From contig CANOHT010000001.1 of assembly GCA_947565865.1 (NCBI GenBank), positions 62,001 through 126,000 of the forward strand: 64,000 bases of DNA, read 5' to 3'. The position numbers were made by a program, and so were the translations under genes. Shown in pieces: positions 25,016 to 34,275 of this stretch. This DNA comes from an uncultured Clostridia bacterium. GTDB taxonomy: Bacteria > Bacillota > Clostridia > Christensenellales > Aristaeellaceae. Within the stretch, counting starts at the first letter, position 1; every line of letters begins with the position of its first letter. The notes beneath the pieces are model-generated. The model was not told where the DNA came from. It saw only the letters and a list, made by a program, of their open reading frames with translations, and searched no databases.

Positions 25016-25354
25016 TTACAGCTTGGTCTGCAGCAGGGTAAAGGACTGAAGCATATCGCTCTTCACCCACTTCAGCAGGCTGATGAGCAGCAGGATCAGC
25101 ACCAGAATTACCACGGCGCCCACGATGACGCCGACGAAATCCCCCACGCCCGCCAGCAGCCGCCAGCGATCCCGCCTGCGCCAAAGCCGCTCCTCCTCCT
25201 GAAGGCCCTCGTCATCCTCCAAATCAAGGGCGGGGTCGAAATCCTCCGCCGGCATATCGTCATCGAAGTCTTCCTCCGGCTCGTCCGTCACCGGCTGCTG
25301 GAATACCCGGCGGTGCCGCCGCTCCGGCTGGTCTGAATGGTCAAAATAAGGCAT
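25016..25354 (-). CDS. Acidic single-pass membrane protein, unknown
   Basis: A 112-residue protein. A charged N-terminal half (DEPEEDFDDDMPAEDFDPAL) is followed by a basic turn (RLWRRRDRWRLL) and one strong membrane helix (FVGVIVGAVVILVLILLLIS) with a short tail. No family is recognised. It lies 27 bases upstream of the type-4 glycosylase and likely shares an operon with trmL and the glycosylases. The polar distribution predicts a cytoplasmic acidic domain. Confidence 0.65.
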   Translation of the reverse strand: MPYFDHSDQPERRHRRVFQQPVTDEPEEDFDDDMPAEDFDPALDLEDDEGLQEEERLWRRRDRWRLLAGVGDFVGVIVGAVVILVLILLLISLLKWVKSDMLQSFTLLQTKL

Positions 25355-25396
25355 TTGCTTTACCTCCGGTCTTTGTCCGATGGAAACGGCGCCGCG

Positions 25397-25918
25397 TCAA
25401 ACGTAGTCCAGCCAGGGCGCGTCGCTTTCCTCCCGCCCCGTCAGGCTCCCCTGTCCGCTCAGCCCGGAAAATTCCGTCTGCCGCAGCGCCTCATAGAGCA
25501 CCACCGCCACCGCGTTGGAGAGGTTCAGGCTCCGGGCCTCCTGGCGCATGGGAATGCGAACGCACCGCTCGTAAACCCGCGACAGCAGCGTTTCCGGCAG
25601 CCCCCGCGTCTCGCAGCCGAAGACAAGGAAATCATCCGCCCGGTACTCCGCCTGATGGTAGGCCCGGGGCGCCTTGGTCGTGGCGAAGTGCATCCGCGCC
25701 CTGCCGTGCTCCTTCAGAAAAATCTCCAGGCTGGGATAGACGCGGTACTGCATCAGATGCCAGTAGTCCAGGCCCGCCCGCTTGAGATATTTGTCGCTGA
25801 GGGAAAAGCCCAGGGGCTCAATCAGGTGCAGCGTCGCCCCCGTGGCCGCGCAGGTTCTGGCAATGTTGCCCGTATTCTGTGGAATCTCCGGGTTGACCAG
25901 CACGATGTTCATGGGCAT
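25397..25918 (-). CDS. trmL: tRNA (cytidine/uridine-34 2'-O)-methyltransferase TrmL
   Basis: A 173-residue SPOUT methyltransferase that 2'-O-methylates the wobble base of tRNA-Leu species. NIVLVNPEIPQNTGNIARTC is the N-terminal signature. The knotted SAM site is formed by FGCETRGLPETLL, IPMRQEARSLNLSNAVAVVL. Length matches TrmL. The ATG at 25918 has GGAGG eight bases upstream. It is first in a minus-strand unit with the acidic membrane protein and the two glycosylases. Confidence 0.94.
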   Translation of the reverse strand: MPMNIVLVNPEIPQNTGNIARTCAATGATLHLIEPLGFSLSDKYLKRAGLDYWHLMQYRVYPSLEIFLKEHGRARMHFATTKAPRAYHQAEYRADDFLVFGCETRGLPETLLSRVYERCVRIPMRQEARSLNLSNAVAVVLYEALRQTEFSGLSGQGSLTGREESDAPWLDYV

Positions 25919-26068
25919 CGTTCGCACCTCCATGCTTCTATTGTACCATCGGCGGGGGTGAGATGCAAGGGTTTGTCGCGCTCGGTTGCTTTTGAGCCGT
26001 CAGCGGCAAAGCCCCCTGCGCCGCCCGCCTGGTCATAAAAAATTCATACCCTTTCCCGGGGAAAACGC

Positions 26069-26097
26069 TTGACAAAACCGCCCCTTGGCGCTATGAT
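26069..26097 (+). promoter_or_regulatory. Promoter of the hrcA-grpE-dnaK-dnaJ cluster
   Basis: TTGACA (26069-26074), 17 bp, TATGAT (26092-26097). The CIRCE operator begins 12 bases after the -10, at the transcription start. Confidence 0.9.
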
Positions 26098-26108
26098 AGG
26101 AACCGTGG

Positions 26109-26135
26109 TTAGCACTCAAAGGGTTCGAGTGCTAA
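26109..26135 (+). promoter_or_regulatory. CIRCE operator
   Basis: TTAGCACTC-N9-GAGTGCTAA is a perfect match to the CIRCE consensus bound by HrcA. It overlaps the expected transcription start and leader, so HrcA blocks transcription of its own operon until heat shock depletes active repressor. Confidence 0.97.
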
Positions 26136-26175
26136 CAAAACGGATTTTCGGATGAAAGGAGCTGACCCCCTGGCG

Positions 26176-27210
26176 ATGGACGAGCGCAAGTTCAGGATTC
26201 TGCAGGCCATCATCGATGACTATATTCTCACCGCCGTGCCCGTCGGCTCCCGAACCATTTCCAAGAAGTACGATATGGGACTTTCCTCCGCCACCATCCG
26301 CAACGAGATGAGCGATCTGGAGGAGCTGGGCTACCTGGATCAGCCCCATGTTTCCGCCGGCCGTATCCCTTCCGCGAAGGCCTACCGGCTTTACGTCGAC
26401 CAGCTGCTGCGCTCAGGCCGCCTTCACTCGGACAGCGAGGCCGCCATTCGCGCCCACTTTCTGGGGCGGATGCGGCAGATGGAGGATGTCATTGACCACG
26501 CGGCCCAGGTGCTTTCCACCCTGACCCACTACACCGCCGTGGTGCTTCCGCCCAGCGGGCCGCAGCCGCGAATTCGCACCATACAGCTGGTGCCGGTGAG
26601 CTCGTCATCCGCCCTGGTGATCATCGTGACGGACAGCGGCATCGTTCGGGACACGGTCATCCGCGTTTCCGAGCAGCTGGACGGGGACACCCTTTACGCC
26701 ATCTCAAAGACCCTGACCTCCTCGCTGTCAGGCTATACCCTGCAGGAGGCGATGCAGCTGCTGCCCGGCATCACGGCGGGAATCAGGGAGAACGAGCGGC
26801 TGCTGGAGAGCCTCAACGCCTTCCTGCACGATAGCGCCGACGCGGCCCACCCCCGGGTGGCCATCGGCGGGCGGAGCAACATCCTCAACTACCCGGAATA
26901 CAGCGATATGGAGAAAGCCCGTTCCTTCCTCTCCCTGATGGAAACCCGCGATAAGCTGGCCTCCATCATCGCCCAGCAGGGGGAAATGGCCTTCACCGTG
27001 CGCATCGGCCCAGAAACCGGCGTGCCGGAGATGGCGGATTGCTCCATTGTTACCGCCACCTACTCCACCCGCTCGGGCCAGCAAGGCACCATTGGCGTTA
27101 TCGGCCCGACCCGGATGCAGTACAGCCGGGTACTGTCCATCCTCGGCACCATGGGCCACCAATTAACCGAGCTGTTCGGTGAGAACGGCTCCCAGGAGTC
27201 TGAACGATGA
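26176..27210 (+). CDS. hrcA: Heat-inducible transcription repressor HrcA
   Basis: A ~344-residue repressor. The winged helix (ERKFRILQAIIDDYILTAVP and GLSSATIRNEMSDLEELGYL) is followed by the GAF-like domain and dimerisation insert; QPHVSAGRIPSAKAYRLYVD is a family signature. It binds the CIRCE element 40 bases upstream; GroE normally assists its folding. Start choice is open: ATG at 26152 has no ribosome site, ATG at 26176 is 14 bases after AAAGGAG, and a CTG at 26170 has ideal spacing. It overlaps grpE by four bases. Confidence 0.96.
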   Translation: MDERKFRILQAIIDDYILTAVPVGSRTISKKYDMGLSSATIRNEMSDLEELGYLDQPHVSAGRIPSAKAYRLYVDQLLRSGRLHSDSEAAIRAHFLGRMRQMEDVIDHAAQVLSTLTHYTAVVLPPSGPQPRIRTIQLVPVSSSSALVIIVTDSGIVRDTVIRVSEQLDGDTLYAISKTLTSSLSGYTLQEAMQLLPGITAGIRENERLLESLNAFLHDSADAAHPRVAIGGRSNILNYPEYSDMEKARSFLSLMETRDKLASIIAQQGEMAFTVRIGPETGVPEMADCSIVTATYSTRSGQQGTIGVIGPTRMQYSRVLSILGTMGHQLTELFGENGSQESER

Positions 27211-27791
27211 AAAAGAACCGAATGTCACGGAAGAAAGGCGGCGACACCCCCATGACCGAGAACGAACTGCCCCTGGATGAAACCATGACGCAGGCGGAAG
27301 CGCCCGCGGACGCCGAGGAGACCCCCATGCCCGACGCCGCGCAGCTTCAGCAGGAGCTGACGGCCAGCACGGCCAAGGCGGAGGAATATCTGGCCCTTGC
27401 CCAGCGGGTACAGGCAGATTTCGACAACTTCCGCCGCCGCAATGAGTCCGTCCGTGCCGACGCCTATGCCGACGGTCAGCGTCAGGCGGTGGCGGCGATG
27501 CTGCCCGTGCTGGATAACCTGGAGCGGGCCATGGATGCCGCCGGGGAGGAAAGCAGCCTGCGCACCGGCGTGGAAATGACCCTGCGCCAGATGCGGGAAG
27601 CCCTGGAAAAGCTGGAGGTCGCCCCCATCGACCGCCTGGGCGAGAAGTTCGATCCCAGCCTGGAAAACGCCGTCCTGCAAGGCAGTCCCGAGGATGGCGA
27701 GGCCGGAACGGTCTGCGCCGTTTTGCAAAAGGGCTACACCATGAAGGGCCACGTTCTGCGCCACGCCATGGTCAAGGTCGTCCCGGACTGA
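27207..27791 (+). CDS. grpE: Nucleotide exchange factor GrpE
   Basis: A 194-residue co-chaperone that releases ADP from DnaK. The acidic, disordered N-terminus is followed by a long coiled coil (QQELTASTAKAEEYLALAQR) and the signature region FDNFRRRNE...LPVLDNLERAM. The C-terminal beta-wing is EKFDPSLENAV to KGYTMKGHVLRHAMVKV. It overlaps hrcA (ATGA). A downstream ATG at 27252 is another possible start. Between its stop and dnaK lies a 257-base repeat-bearing spacer, unusual for this operon. Confidence 0.95.
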   Translation: MKKNRMSRKKGGDTPMTENELPLDETMTQAEAPADAEETPMPDAAQLQQELTASTAKAEEYLALAQRVQADFDNFRRRNESVRADAYADGQRQAVAAMLPVLDNLERAMDAAGEESSLRTGVEMTLRQMREALEKLEVAPIDRLGEKFDPSLENAVLQGSPEDGEAGTVCAVLQKGYTMKGHVLRHAMVKVVPD

Positions 27792-27796
27792 CGTCA

Positions 27797-28003
27797 ATAA
27801 AGTGACAGAGCCACTTTATCGAGGAAGTTGAGGTATGTTTTTCTCCGCAAAATAGATTTGCTACGAAAAACTCCCCGTCCCGCCGGTTTTCTTCTCGCGG
27901 CGATGCCGCCCGGCGGATACGATCTCACGGCAAGTTAGCCTGCATCGGAAATTCCGAGCATCCCTTTGCCAGCAAAAGGCCAACGCCTTTTCTGATACAC
28001 TAC
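27797..28003 (-). repeat. Diverged modular hairpin element, copy E, between grpE and dnaK
   Basis: On the minus strand it runs from TAGTGTATCAG (28003) through the hairpin AAAAGGC-GTTG-GCCTTTT, a CGTATCCGCCGGGCGGCATC segment resembling part of copies D and F, to the terminal ATAAAGTG...CACTTTAT stem (27797-27819). The CTTCCTTACACGA core is not kept. It lies inside the heat-shock operon, where the terminal stem could act as an attenuator or RNA-processing site. Confidence 0.5.
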
Positions 28004-28048
28004 CATCCCACACCAAACGTGTTTGCATGATTAAAGGAGGCTATTCAC

Positions 28049-29863
<1,815 letters not shown>

Positions 29864-29881
29864 TTCCACCGCTGTAACCCG

Positions 29882-29914
29882 ATCAAGCCCGCTGAGTTCC
29901 TCGGCGGGCTTGAT
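29882..29914 (+). promoter_or_regulatory. Hairpin between dnaK and dnaJ
   Basis: ATCAAGCCCGC (29882-29892) pairs perfectly with GCGGGCTTGAT (29904-29914). There is no U-run, so it probably stabilises or processes mRNA, or reduces dnaJ expression relative to dnaK, rather than fully terminating. Confidence 0.6.
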
Positions 29915-29952
29915 ACGGATGACAGCATGACGTAATAGAGGTGAACCCAGCT

Positions 29953-31077
29953 TTGGCAAACAAGCGTGATTATTATGAGGTACTGGGCGTAGATAAAAAC
30001 GCCTCGGCAGACGACATCAAGCGCGCCTTCCGCAGAAAGGCCAAGGAGTGTCACCCCGACCTGCACCCCGATGACAAGGAGGCCGAGGAGCGCTTCAAAG
30101 AACTCAACGAGGCCAATGAGGTGCTTTCCGACGCCGATAAGCGCGCCCGGTACGACCAGTTCGGCTTCGACGGCCCGAATATGGGCGCTGGCGGCAACCC
30201 CTTTGGCGGCGCTGGCTTTGATTTCGGCGGCATGGGCTTTGACAGCATCTTCGACATGTTCACCGGCGGCATGGGCGGCGCGGCCCGCCGTCAGGGGCCG
30301 CAGCAGGGCAACGACCTGCGCTATGACCTGCGCATTACCTTTGAGGAGGCCGCCCGGGGCTGCACCAAGTCCTTCGACTTTTACCGCAACGAGAGCTGCG
30401 AAACCTGCCACGGCACCGGCGCCAAGCCCGGCACCAGCCCCGTCACCTGCCAGATGTGCAAAGGCGCGGGCCAGATCCGTCAGTCCGGCGGATGGATGAC
30501 CACCGTCCGCACCTGTCCCACCTGCGGCGGCACAGGCAAGGTCATCCAGGAAAAGTGCGCCTCCTGTGGGGGCTCCGGCCGAAACCGGGTGCGCCGCACC
30601 GCCACGGTGAAGGTACCCGCTGGCATCGACAACGGGCAGACCATCATCATGAACGGCCAGGGCGAGCCGGGTCTTCGCGGCGGCCCCAGCGGCGATCTGT
30701 ACATCAATGTGATCGTCAAGCCCCACAAGCTGTTCAAGCGCGACGGCTACGACCTGCGCCTGGAAATCCCGATTTCCTTCACCCAGGCGGCCCTGGGCGC
30801 GGAGGTGGACGTCCCCACCCTGGACGGCACGGTGAAGCACCGCATCCCTGAGGGCACCCAGACGGATACGGAGTTCCGTATTCGTGGCGCGGGCATTCAG
30901 CAGCTTCGCTCCTCAAACAAGGGCGATTTGCTGGTGAAGGTTCGGGTGGAAATCCCCAAGCGGCTGAGCGACAAGCAACGCGAGTTGCTGCGGCAGTTTG
31001 ACGAAAGCTCCACCGGCAAGGAATACGAGCAGCGCAAGGGGTTCTTCGACAAGGTAAAGGATTTGTTCAACAACTAA
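29953..31077 (+). CDS. dnaJ: Chaperone protein DnaJ (Hsp40)
   Basis: A 374-residue type-I J protein. The J domain (RDYYEVLGVDKNASADDIKR, with HPD) is followed by a Gly/Phe-rich linker (NPFGGAGFDFGGMGFDSI). Four zinc-ribbon repeats follow: CETCHGTG, CQMCKGAG, CPTCGGTG and CASCGGSG. The C-terminal substrate domain completes it. The start is a TTG at 29953 giving the classic MANKRDYYEVLG; AGAGGTGA is eight bases upstream, whereas the GTG at 29941 is inside that ribosome site. It stimulates DnaK ATPase. Confidence 0.96.
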   Translation: MANKRDYYEVLGVDKNASADDIKRAFRRKAKECHPDLHPDDKEAEERFKELNEANEVLSDADKRARYDQFGFDGPNMGAGGNPFGGAGFDFGGMGFDSIFDMFTGGMGGAARRQGPQQGNDLRYDLRITFEEAARGCTKSFDFYRNESCETCHGTGAKPGTSPVTCQMCKGAGQIRQSGGWMTTVRTCPTCGGTGKVIQEKCASCGGSGRNRVRRTATVKVPAGIDNGQTIIMNGQGEPGLRGGPSGDLYINVIVKPHKLFKRDGYDLRLEIPISFTQAALGAEVDVPTLDGTVKHRIPEGTQTDTEFRIRGAGIQQLRSSNKGDLLVKVRVEIPKRLSDKQRELLRQFDESSTGKEYEQRKGFFDKVKDLFNN

Positions 31078-31082
31078 AAGAG

Positions 31083-31121
31083 AAGCCGCCAGCGAATCGT
31101 TGTCTGATTCGCTGGCGGCTT
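31083..31121 (+). terminator. Terminator of the heat-shock operon
   Basis: A perfect 16-bp stem: AAGCCGCCAGCGAATC (31083-31098) and GATTCGCTGGCGGCTT (31106-31121), loop GTTGTCT. It begins 6 bases after the dnaJ stop; the trailing U-run is weak (GTTTG). Confidence 0.85.
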
Positions 31122-31847
31122 GTTTGTGGGGGACTGAGGGCGGGCCCCAGGTTCCAAACATTCGTGACCGAAGGCCGAAGGTTTCCTGCGGAAAACGAGC
31201 GCCTCTCGAGTTGCGGGCCGAAGGTCTTTGCAGGGTGATCAGAAGGCCCTTTGGCCGCTCTGCGGGGCGGAATCCCTGTTTGAATGCAAAGAGCCTTGCA
31301 TGGATGCTTTTCCCTGCAAGGCTCTTTTTGATAATAGTTCTACTTTCTCCACGGAGAAAGTAGCAAAGAGGTCTGGGGGCCGCCAAAGTTAACCTGCATG
31401 AGTGGCGGCCCCCAGGCCCCCCGTGGCATAGCATGTTGCGCGTGGCTATAACCGAGTCACCAGCTAAGACCGCCTCGCAGGGGCAGTCGTCCACCTCCAT
31501 TGGAGCAAGGATATGTCCAGCAGGCGGCGTAGTTTTCGTCTGGCTTGGCTTTGAGGCTTGGTTGCACATGGGACTGGCACCGCTGGTTCCTGTGTTGGTT
31601 ATGGAAATGGCACTGTCGGTTTCCATGCAGGCCCGGCGAAGCCGATAGGGCCCCCGCAGGACAGCCCGCCTTGCAGATTCCAAAACCCTTATAGCTGCGG
31701 GCCCCGAAGGTTTCCAAAGGGCGATCGGAAAGCTTTGGAGCGCGCCGCAGCGCGAAACCCTGCCAACCACGCGCACAAAACACTAGCCGAAGGCCCTGCA
31801 CCAAGCCGCGAGACGGGTGTCCAGAGGGCAGCGCCCTCTGGCATGCT
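31122..31847. other. Non-coding hairpin-rich region between dnaJ and degV
   Basis: About 725 bases with no supportable gene but several strong dyads: 31288-31327 (AAAGAGCCTTGCA stem with T-run), 31340-31363 (CTACTTTCTCC-AC-GGAGAAAGTAG), 31373-31415 (CTGGGGGCCGCC / GGCGGCCCCCAG) and about 31819-31840 (CCAGAGGGC-AGC-GCCCTCTGG). Two stretches near 31211-31278 and 31692-31766 look like diverged copies of one sequence (GCGGGCC-GAAGGT...GGAA(A/T)CCCTG). Open frames here overlap the dyads and lack ribosome sites. Confidence 0.65.
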
Positions 31848-32693
31848 TCACTTCGTAATCCAAGTAACTACGGTCAGATCGGGCCCAACATGAGTGCCGA
31901 TGATGCAGCCGATTTCCATGGTGCGGATTTCCGGCAGCGGCAGGCCGCTTTCCTCAAAGAGGTGTTTGAAGTCCGCCACCATGTCCGGGCAGTCCGCGCC
32001 GCCGATAATCAGCGGGAAGGCCGGGTCTGGCGGAAACTGCTTCAGCTGCTCTACATACCAGCCGCGGGCCTTGGCCGCACCGCGGCACAGACCGGCCTGA
32101 CTGATTTCCCCGTCCTCAATTTTCAGCATAGGCCGGATGTTCAGCGCCGTGCCTACCTTGCCCACCAGCGGATTCAATCGGCCGCCCATGACCAGGTACT
32201 TCAGCGTCGCGGTCTGGCCGACGGTCTTCTGCCGGGGGCGCAGCGCCTCCACATAAGCCGCCAGCTCCGCCGCCGAGGCCGCCCGATCAGCCTGTTCCGC
32301 CGCCATCAGCACCAGGAGCGCTTCCGCGTCCGTGGCATTGAGGGAATCCACCACCATCACCCGCTCCGGCTCCAGGCAGCCGCCTTGGGCCATCACCGCC
32401 GCCTGATAGCACCCGGACAGCTTGGACGAGCCTGTGATGCACAGGATCTCATCCTCGCTGTCCCGCAGGATCCGGTCAAAGGCCTCCAAGAAATTCTCCG
32501 GCGGAACACAGCTGGTCTTGGGCAGCTCCTCGGCTACCCGCAGCCGCGCAAAAAACTCCTCCCGGGGAATATCCACGCCATCCCAGTATTCCTCTGTGCC
32601 GAAACGAACCGGCTGAGGCAAAACGGTCACGCCCAGGGCCGCGCCCTCCTCCGGCTTCAAATCACACATGCTGTCGGTTACAATGCGAATCAT
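31848..32693 (-). CDS. DegV/FakB-family fatty acid-binding protein
   Basis: A 281-residue DegV-fold protein. IRIVTDSMCDLKPEEGAALG is the N-terminal signature. ITGSSKLSGCYQAAVMA contains the loop contacting the fatty-acid carboxylate. The second domain carries GGRLNPLVGKVGTALNIRP. FakB proteins present exogenous fatty acids to the kinase FakA for phosphorylation. The ATG at 32693 overlaps the MarR gene stop (ATGA) and has GGAGG seven bases upstream. Coupling to a FabT-like regulator supports a fatty-acid role; the preferred acyl chain is unknown. Confidence 0.9.
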   Translation of the reverse strand: MIRIVTDSMCDLKPEEGAALGVTVLPQPVRFGTEEYWDGVDIPREEFFARLRVAEELPKTSCVPPENFLEAFDRILRDSEDEILCITGSSKLSGCYQAAVMAQGGCLEPERVMVVDSLNATDAEALLVLMAAEQADRAASAAELAAYVEALRPRQKTVGQTATLKYLVMGGRLNPLVGKVGTALNIRPMLKIEDGEISQAGLCRGAAKARGWYVEQLKQFPPDPAFPLIIGGADCPDMVADFKHLFEESGLPLPEIRTMEIGCIIGTHVGPDLTVVTWITK

Positions 32694-33157
32694 GTCTGAT
32701 CCTCCTTCAATGTATCCTGATCGTAAAAGTAATCGTTCACCGCCATTAGACCCTGGATGAAGGTATCCAGCTTTTCCGGCGGAACGGCAGCCATCACAGC
32801 CCCGGTCATCCGCTGATGATACGCGCGGTGACAAAGCTCCACCGCCCGGGCAGCCTCCGTGGGGAACACATGTACCCGCCGCTTATCCGTCTGTGAGCGT
32901 TGACGATCCAAATAGCCCTTGCGCACCAGCGTGTTCACCGCCACTGTCAGCGAGCCCACCGTCACCCGCAGCCGTGCCGCCAAAGCAGACATGTGGCTGT
33001 CGGCCTCCGTGGCGGCGCATACCGCCTCAATGATGTGGATTTCCCGGATGCTCAGCCCCGATACGCCTTCCTGCCGCAGGGTATTCTCCTCAATGCGCAA
33101 TAGGTCATTGAACAGGTGCACCAAAATTTGATTGATAACCTTTTCCTGTGTTGCCAT
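32690..33157 (-). CDS. MarR-family regulator, FabT/FabR-like
   Basis: A 155-residue winged-helix repressor. Pieces LFNDLLRIEENTLRQEGVSG, LSIREIHIIEAVCA, RLRVTVGSLTVAVNTLVRKG and the wing RQRSQTDKRRVHVF match the FabT/FabR type that controls fatty-acid synthesis in Firmicutes. FabT acts with acyl-ACP as co-repressor. Two identical palindromes lie directly upstream, one over the transcription start, so it is autorepressed and controls the coupled fakB. The start at 33157 is chosen because a longer frame would run through the promoter. Confidence 0.87.
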   Translation of the reverse strand: MATQEKVINQILVHLFNDLLRIEENTLRQEGVSGLSIREIHIIEAVCAATEADSHMSALAARLRVTVGSLTVAVNTLVRKGYLDRQRSQTDKRRVHVFPTEAARAVELCHRAYHQRMTGAVMAAVPPEKLDTFIQGLMAVNDYFYDQDTLKEDQT

Positions 33158-33165
33158 GCTATTTC

Positions 33166-33180
33166 CTTTGATATTCAAAG
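33166..33180 (-). promoter_or_regulatory. MarR/FabT operator copy 2
   Basis: CTTTGA-TAT-TCAAAG, a 6+6 palindrome 8 bases before the MarR start codon, within the leader. It is identical to the copy at 33202-33216, centre-to-centre 36 bp. It resembles the TTTGA-N3-TCAAA FabT box. Confidence 0.85.
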
Positions 33181-33201
33181 TATATGGTGCAAAGAAAACC
33201 G

Positions 33202-33216
33202 CTTTGATATTCAAAG
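33202..33216 (-). promoter_or_regulatory. MarR/FabT operator copy 1
   Basis: The same CTTTGATATTCAAAG palindrome, extended by one base pair on each side (GC ends). It starts 8 bases after the -10 and thus covers the transcription start. Confidence 0.87.
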
Positions 33217-33224
33217 CGGTTATG

Positions 33225-33253
33225 AGCATACCATAGCTCCCGGATTCTGTCAA
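33225..33253 (-). promoter_or_regulatory. Promoter of the marR-fakB operon
   Basis: On the minus strand, TTGACA (33253-33248), 17 bp, TATGCT (33230-33225). Confidence 0.87.
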
Positions 33254-33308
33254 GAGGCATCCTTATTTTGATGAAGGCTCTGACCATCCTGAAGCGGTTG
33301 CGCCGTTA

Positions 33309-34181
33309 TTACATCCTGAACCAGCAGAAGGAGGTACAGCCCGGCAAATCCCAAATGGTCAGCTCGTAGTTGCCATCGTCAATGAGGAAGTAGGAAAAGT
33401 CGTTGACCTGTACATGCTCCTGATAGGGAGCTTCCTCCAGCGGCACACCGATGATGGAGACCTCCACGCCGCCGTTGGTGGTGGAGCATTTGCCGTATTT
33501 ATCGCTATTCTCCGCGATGAACTTTTCAAAGCGCTCGCCGTAGAAGGGGCTGGGGCCGCTGTGAATCACCAGGGGATAGTCCAGATAGGCCGCCAGCTCC
33601 GGCACTTCCTCCGCGGTGAAGCCATAATCCGCCAACGTGCCGATGTACATCATGATATGCCGCGCGCTGTGCTTGCCCACCAGCAGGTCGCCTACGATAA
33701 GGTGATCCTTCAGCTCGTTGTAGGGCGGCATCTCATGGCCCTTGCGATGGTTGTAGAGATGATTGCCCTTACGCTCATAATCATACTTCAGGATCATATT
33801 GGGCAGGGTATCATGCGCAGGCAGACCGCACTGGGCATAAATCCACTGGGTATAGCCCGAGCAGTCGAAGCCGTAGATGTACACATTGCCCTTGCGGTAG
33901 AACTTGGTAGTCTCCCAGCAGTCCCGGGTAGCATAGTTCGGGTACTTGGAAAGCAGCTTGTCGCCATCCTTTCCGCCAAACATATAGGGCATGCCCAGCT
34001 CAAACAGCGGCTCCACGTTGGCACCGGTGATTTCGTTATATCGGCGCAGGAAAATGTTGTCCTTTTCAATGAGCGAGAACGCGACGTCCAGCAGCGGGGA
34101 GCGCTCCACCTGCGCCTGGGCGGCGAAGCAGGCGCTCAGCAAAATCAGCACCGTAAGGGTCAACGTCAGCAGCTTTTTCAT
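33309..34181 (-). CDS. Secreted NlpC/P60-type cysteine hydrolase
   Basis: A 290-residue exported protein. The signal peptide is MKKLLTLTLTVLILLSACFA, cleaved near AQA. The catalytic Cys lies in YGFDCSGYTQWIYAQ, and HIMMYIG supplies the His; these define an NlpC/P60 (CHAP-like) papain-fold domain acting on peptidoglycan stem peptides. Long insertions (NHLYNHRKGHEMPPYNELKD and a C-terminal ~90 residues) are unusual. No SH3 or LysM module is visible. The ATG at 34181 has GAGAGGT nine bases upstream. It is a single-gene unit. Confidence 0.82.
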   Translation of the reverse strand: MKKLLTLTLTVLILLSACFAAQAQVERSPLLDVAFSLIEKDNIFLRRYNEITGANVEPLFELGMPYMFGGKDGDKLLSKYPNYATRDCWETTKFYRKGNVYIYGFDCSGYTQWIYAQCGLPAHDTLPNMILKYDYERKGNHLYNHRKGHEMPPYNELKDHLIVGDLLVGKHSARHIMMYIGTLADYGFTAEEVPELAAYLDYPLVIHSGPSPFYGERFEKFIAENSDKYGKCSTTNGGVEVSIIGVPLEEAPYQEHVQVNDFSYFLIDDGNYELTIWDLPGCTSFCWFRM

Positions 34182-34275
34182 GAGGAACCGACCTCTCTTT
34201 CGAGCAAACAATGATATTTTCATTATACAGCATTGGCGGAATTTGTCAAGGCAATCCGCCGTGATCGCGGGGCCT

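Noticed and set aside
30913..31804. Several open frames (up to 287 residues) in the dnaJ-degV intergenic region
   Set aside because: They run across terminators and palindromes, partly antisense to dnaJ, and lack ribosome sites.
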